From positions 1 through 38,600 of the forward strand of contig CAJUDZ010000029.1 in NCBI GenBank assembly GCA_910584965.1: a stretch of 38,600 nt of DNA, read 5' to 3'. Shown here piece after piece: positions 37,196 to 38,600 of this stretch (position 1 is its first letter; every line of letters begins with the position of its first letter). The notes under the pieces were generated by a model that was not told the origin of the DNA, searched no databases, and worked only from the letters and a program-made list of their open reading frames with translations. The translations under genes and the position numbers were made by a program. Origin of the DNA: an uncultured Lachnospiraceae bacterium. GTDB lineage: Bacteria; Bacillota; Clostridia; Lachnospirales; Lachnospiraceae.

Positions 37196-38600
37196 GTGAC
37201 CTATGATGAAGTATTAACATATTTTCAAGTGAAAAAACGGCAGCAGGACAAAGCACAGTGTAAATGTCCGGCGCATGATGATAGGCAGGCTTCCCTTACT
37301 GTCACAAAGGGGCGTGATTCCGTCCTTATACACTGTCATGCAGGATGCGACATTGATAATGTGCTATCGGCAGCAGGATTGGAAAAATCAGATTTATTCT
37401 ATCAGGAAAAGCGGACTGGCAGCAGTTGGCAAGCCTATATTGAGAACCGGGAGAAAAAGCGGATTGAAGCAGTTTATAACTACGTTTCCAGTAACGGCGG
37501 CTATCTTTTTACCAAAGTGCGGATGCAAGGAAAGAAAATGATATATGGCACGTTGGCAAATGAGCGGTTCACTTATGGACTGGGAGGGCGCACACGGAAA
37601 GAGTTATGCGCTGTCTATGCGCCTGACGGCGTACAAGCCATAAATAAGGCAGTTTCAGAGGGCAAGCCTATATTTATCCCGGAGGGCGAAAAAGACGCTG
37701 ATACACTGGCAAAACAAGGCTATACGGCGTTTTCTTATGGGGGTGTGAATGATTGGTCGGCAGATATGGCGCAGCTTTGCAAAGGGGCGGTTGTCTATGT
37801 ACTGGCAGACAATGACGAACCGGGGCGGCGTGTGGCGAACATTATTCAGAGTGATCTGCAGGGCATAGCGAATAGCGCAAAGGTAATTGTTCCAGTGCCG
37901 GATATTCCCAAAGCTGATATATCAGATTACTTTATGGCCGGACATAGTAAGGCAGAGTTTGAAAGCCTTTTGCAGCAGGACGGAGCCGTTACAGAAAAAA
38001 GGGCAGAGGGAAACACGCTGGACTTGTCACAGTTTCATCTTGTGAATGATAAGGGCATAGCAACGGGCGTATTTGATGAAGCTATCTTTAAATACATAAA
38101 AGGGCAGCAGGATTTATTTGTGTGCGGTGGTACGGTCTATATTTATGACGGCGGCTATTTTAAGGCTGATGTAAGCGGCGCAAGGCTGAAAACAATGATT
38201 AGCAAGCTGATATATCCGCAGTTCATTAAAAGTACCACACTGAAAAGGATATATGACCGTTTCCTTTGTGATATATCCCTGGAAGTATCTTTCGAGGAAT
38301 TGAACCACTATCCGGCACACTGGATATGTTTTGAAAATGGGATGTACGATTGCAAGGAAAAACGCCTGCTGCCACACAGCCCAAAATATAAAGCCATCAA
38401 TCAGATACCACATGAGTACAAGCCGGATGCGGTATATCAGGGAAAGCGCACAGAGGAATTTTTAAGTTTTATCTGCCCGGAGCCGGACAACCGGGAAATG
38501 GCTTTACAGTTCGCAGGATATACCCATACAAAGGATGTGGGGCAGCAGAAATTTCTTGTCCTGCTTGGAGAGGGCGGCAGCGGAAAAAGCACATTTATAA
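37196..38600 (+). CDS. phage/plasmid primase-helicase (zinc finger, Toprim, D5-type), 3' end cut by window
   Basis: I start at GTG 37196, seven bases after GGGGG; no in-frame ATG with a ribosome binding site exists nearby. The 468 visible residues run: a CHC2-like zinc finger with Cys22, Cys24, His27, Cys47 and Cys51; a Toprim-like domain with IFIPEGEKDADTLAKQG and YVLADNDEPGRR (the Asp-x-Asp pair); a D5-N-like helical part with HWICFENGMYDCKEKRLLPH; and at the very end the Walker A loop LGEGGSGKSTF of the SF3-type helicase. The remaining helicase lies outside the window. It would prime and unwind replication of a phage, satellite or integrated element. The gene belongs to a second element next to the first one's right end. 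Confidence 0.88.
   Translation, partial: MTYDEVLTYFQVKKRQQDKAQCKCPAHDDRQASLTVTKGRDSVLIHCHAGCDIDNVLSAAGLEKSDLFYQEKRTGSSWQAYIENREKKRIEAVYNYVSSNGGYLFTKVRMQGKKMIYGTLANERFTYGLGGRTRKELCAVYAPDGVQAINKAVSEGKPIFIPEGEKDADTLAKQGYTAFSYGGVNDWSADMAQLCKGAVVYVLADNDEPGRRVANIIQSDLQGIANSAKVIVPVPDIPKADISDYFMAGHSKAEFESLLQQDGAVTEKRAEGNTLDLSQFHLVNDKGIATGVFDEAIFKYIKGQQDLFVCGGTVYIYDGGYFKADVSGARLKTMISKLIYPQFIKSTTLKRIYDRFLCDISLEVSFEELNHYPAHWICFENGMYDCKEKRLLPHSPKYKAINQIPHEYKPDAVYQGKRTEEFLSFICPEPDNREMALQFAGYTHTKDVGQQKFLVLLGEGGSGKSTFI

Noticed and set aside
37152..37199. 15-residue ORF overlapping the primase start
   Set aside because: It has a fair ribosome binding site and a stop overlapping GTG 37196, so a leader peptide is possible, but it is too short to support without data.
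1..38600. CRISPR arrays and tRNA or rRNA genes
   Set aside because: No regularly spaced repeats and no tRNA-like cloverleaf with a TTCGA arm were found in the intergenic regions on either strand.

Overview
The window is chromosomal DNA of a Clostridia member, most likely Lachnospiraceae. This is inferred from gene content and gene style: a dinB with the clostridial DVNSAYLSW start, a SAM-I riboswitch on metK, a SleB-type hydrolase, a G5/LysM/M23 peptidase, near-consensus sigma-A promoters and strong GGAGG ribosome binding sites. No rRNA, tRNA or CRISPR array was found.

Region 1 (1-1139) is a redox cassette. Two tandem flavodoxin-fold oxidoreductase genes (one cut by the window edge) run leftward, divergent from an HxlR regulator, with an inverted repeat between them. 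Region 2 (1140-27353) is core chromosome, almost all on the + strand: a hendecad-repeat membrane protein, flavin reductase, dinB (-), M23 peptidase, murA, SAM riboswitch-metK, a decayed IS1182-like insertion, dnaE, pfkA, a TrmH-family methyltransferase, proC, a SleB-like hydrolase, an NfeD/SPFH pair, argF, birA, a conserved small protein, dusB, an unknown protein, greA and lysS. Themes are replication and repair (dinB and dnaE both carry a QxSLFD clamp-binding motif), cell wall (murA and two hydrolases), translation and RNA modification, and amino acids.

Region 3 (27354-38600) is accessory and more AT-rich. After two small genes (27528-27906) comes an integrated element of about 7.8 kb, bracketed by GGTAGGGGT-type repeats at 28191-28213 and 36001-36020. 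It carries a rolling-circle (HUH) replication initiator, an XRE regulator, a protein recognisable as Nmad3 (predicted nucleotide modification), four small or unknown genes including a lipoprotein, an excisionase-like HTH with a partner gene, a second XRE regulator and a tyrosine integrase. Directly after its right end a second phage- or plasmid-like module begins: a repressor (-), a divergent small HTH protein and a zinc-finger/Toprim/D5-type primase-helicase that runs off the right edge at its Walker A motif.

The most unusual non-coding items are two related multi-stem intergenic elements (6245-6306 and 15662-15741), an IS flanked by a 24-bp duplication of a terminator hairpin, four 10-bp TTATTTTAAA repeats after rep, and a WalR-box-like site before the M23 peptidase. 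All functions are read from sequence motifs and recalled family knowledge; nothing was searched.
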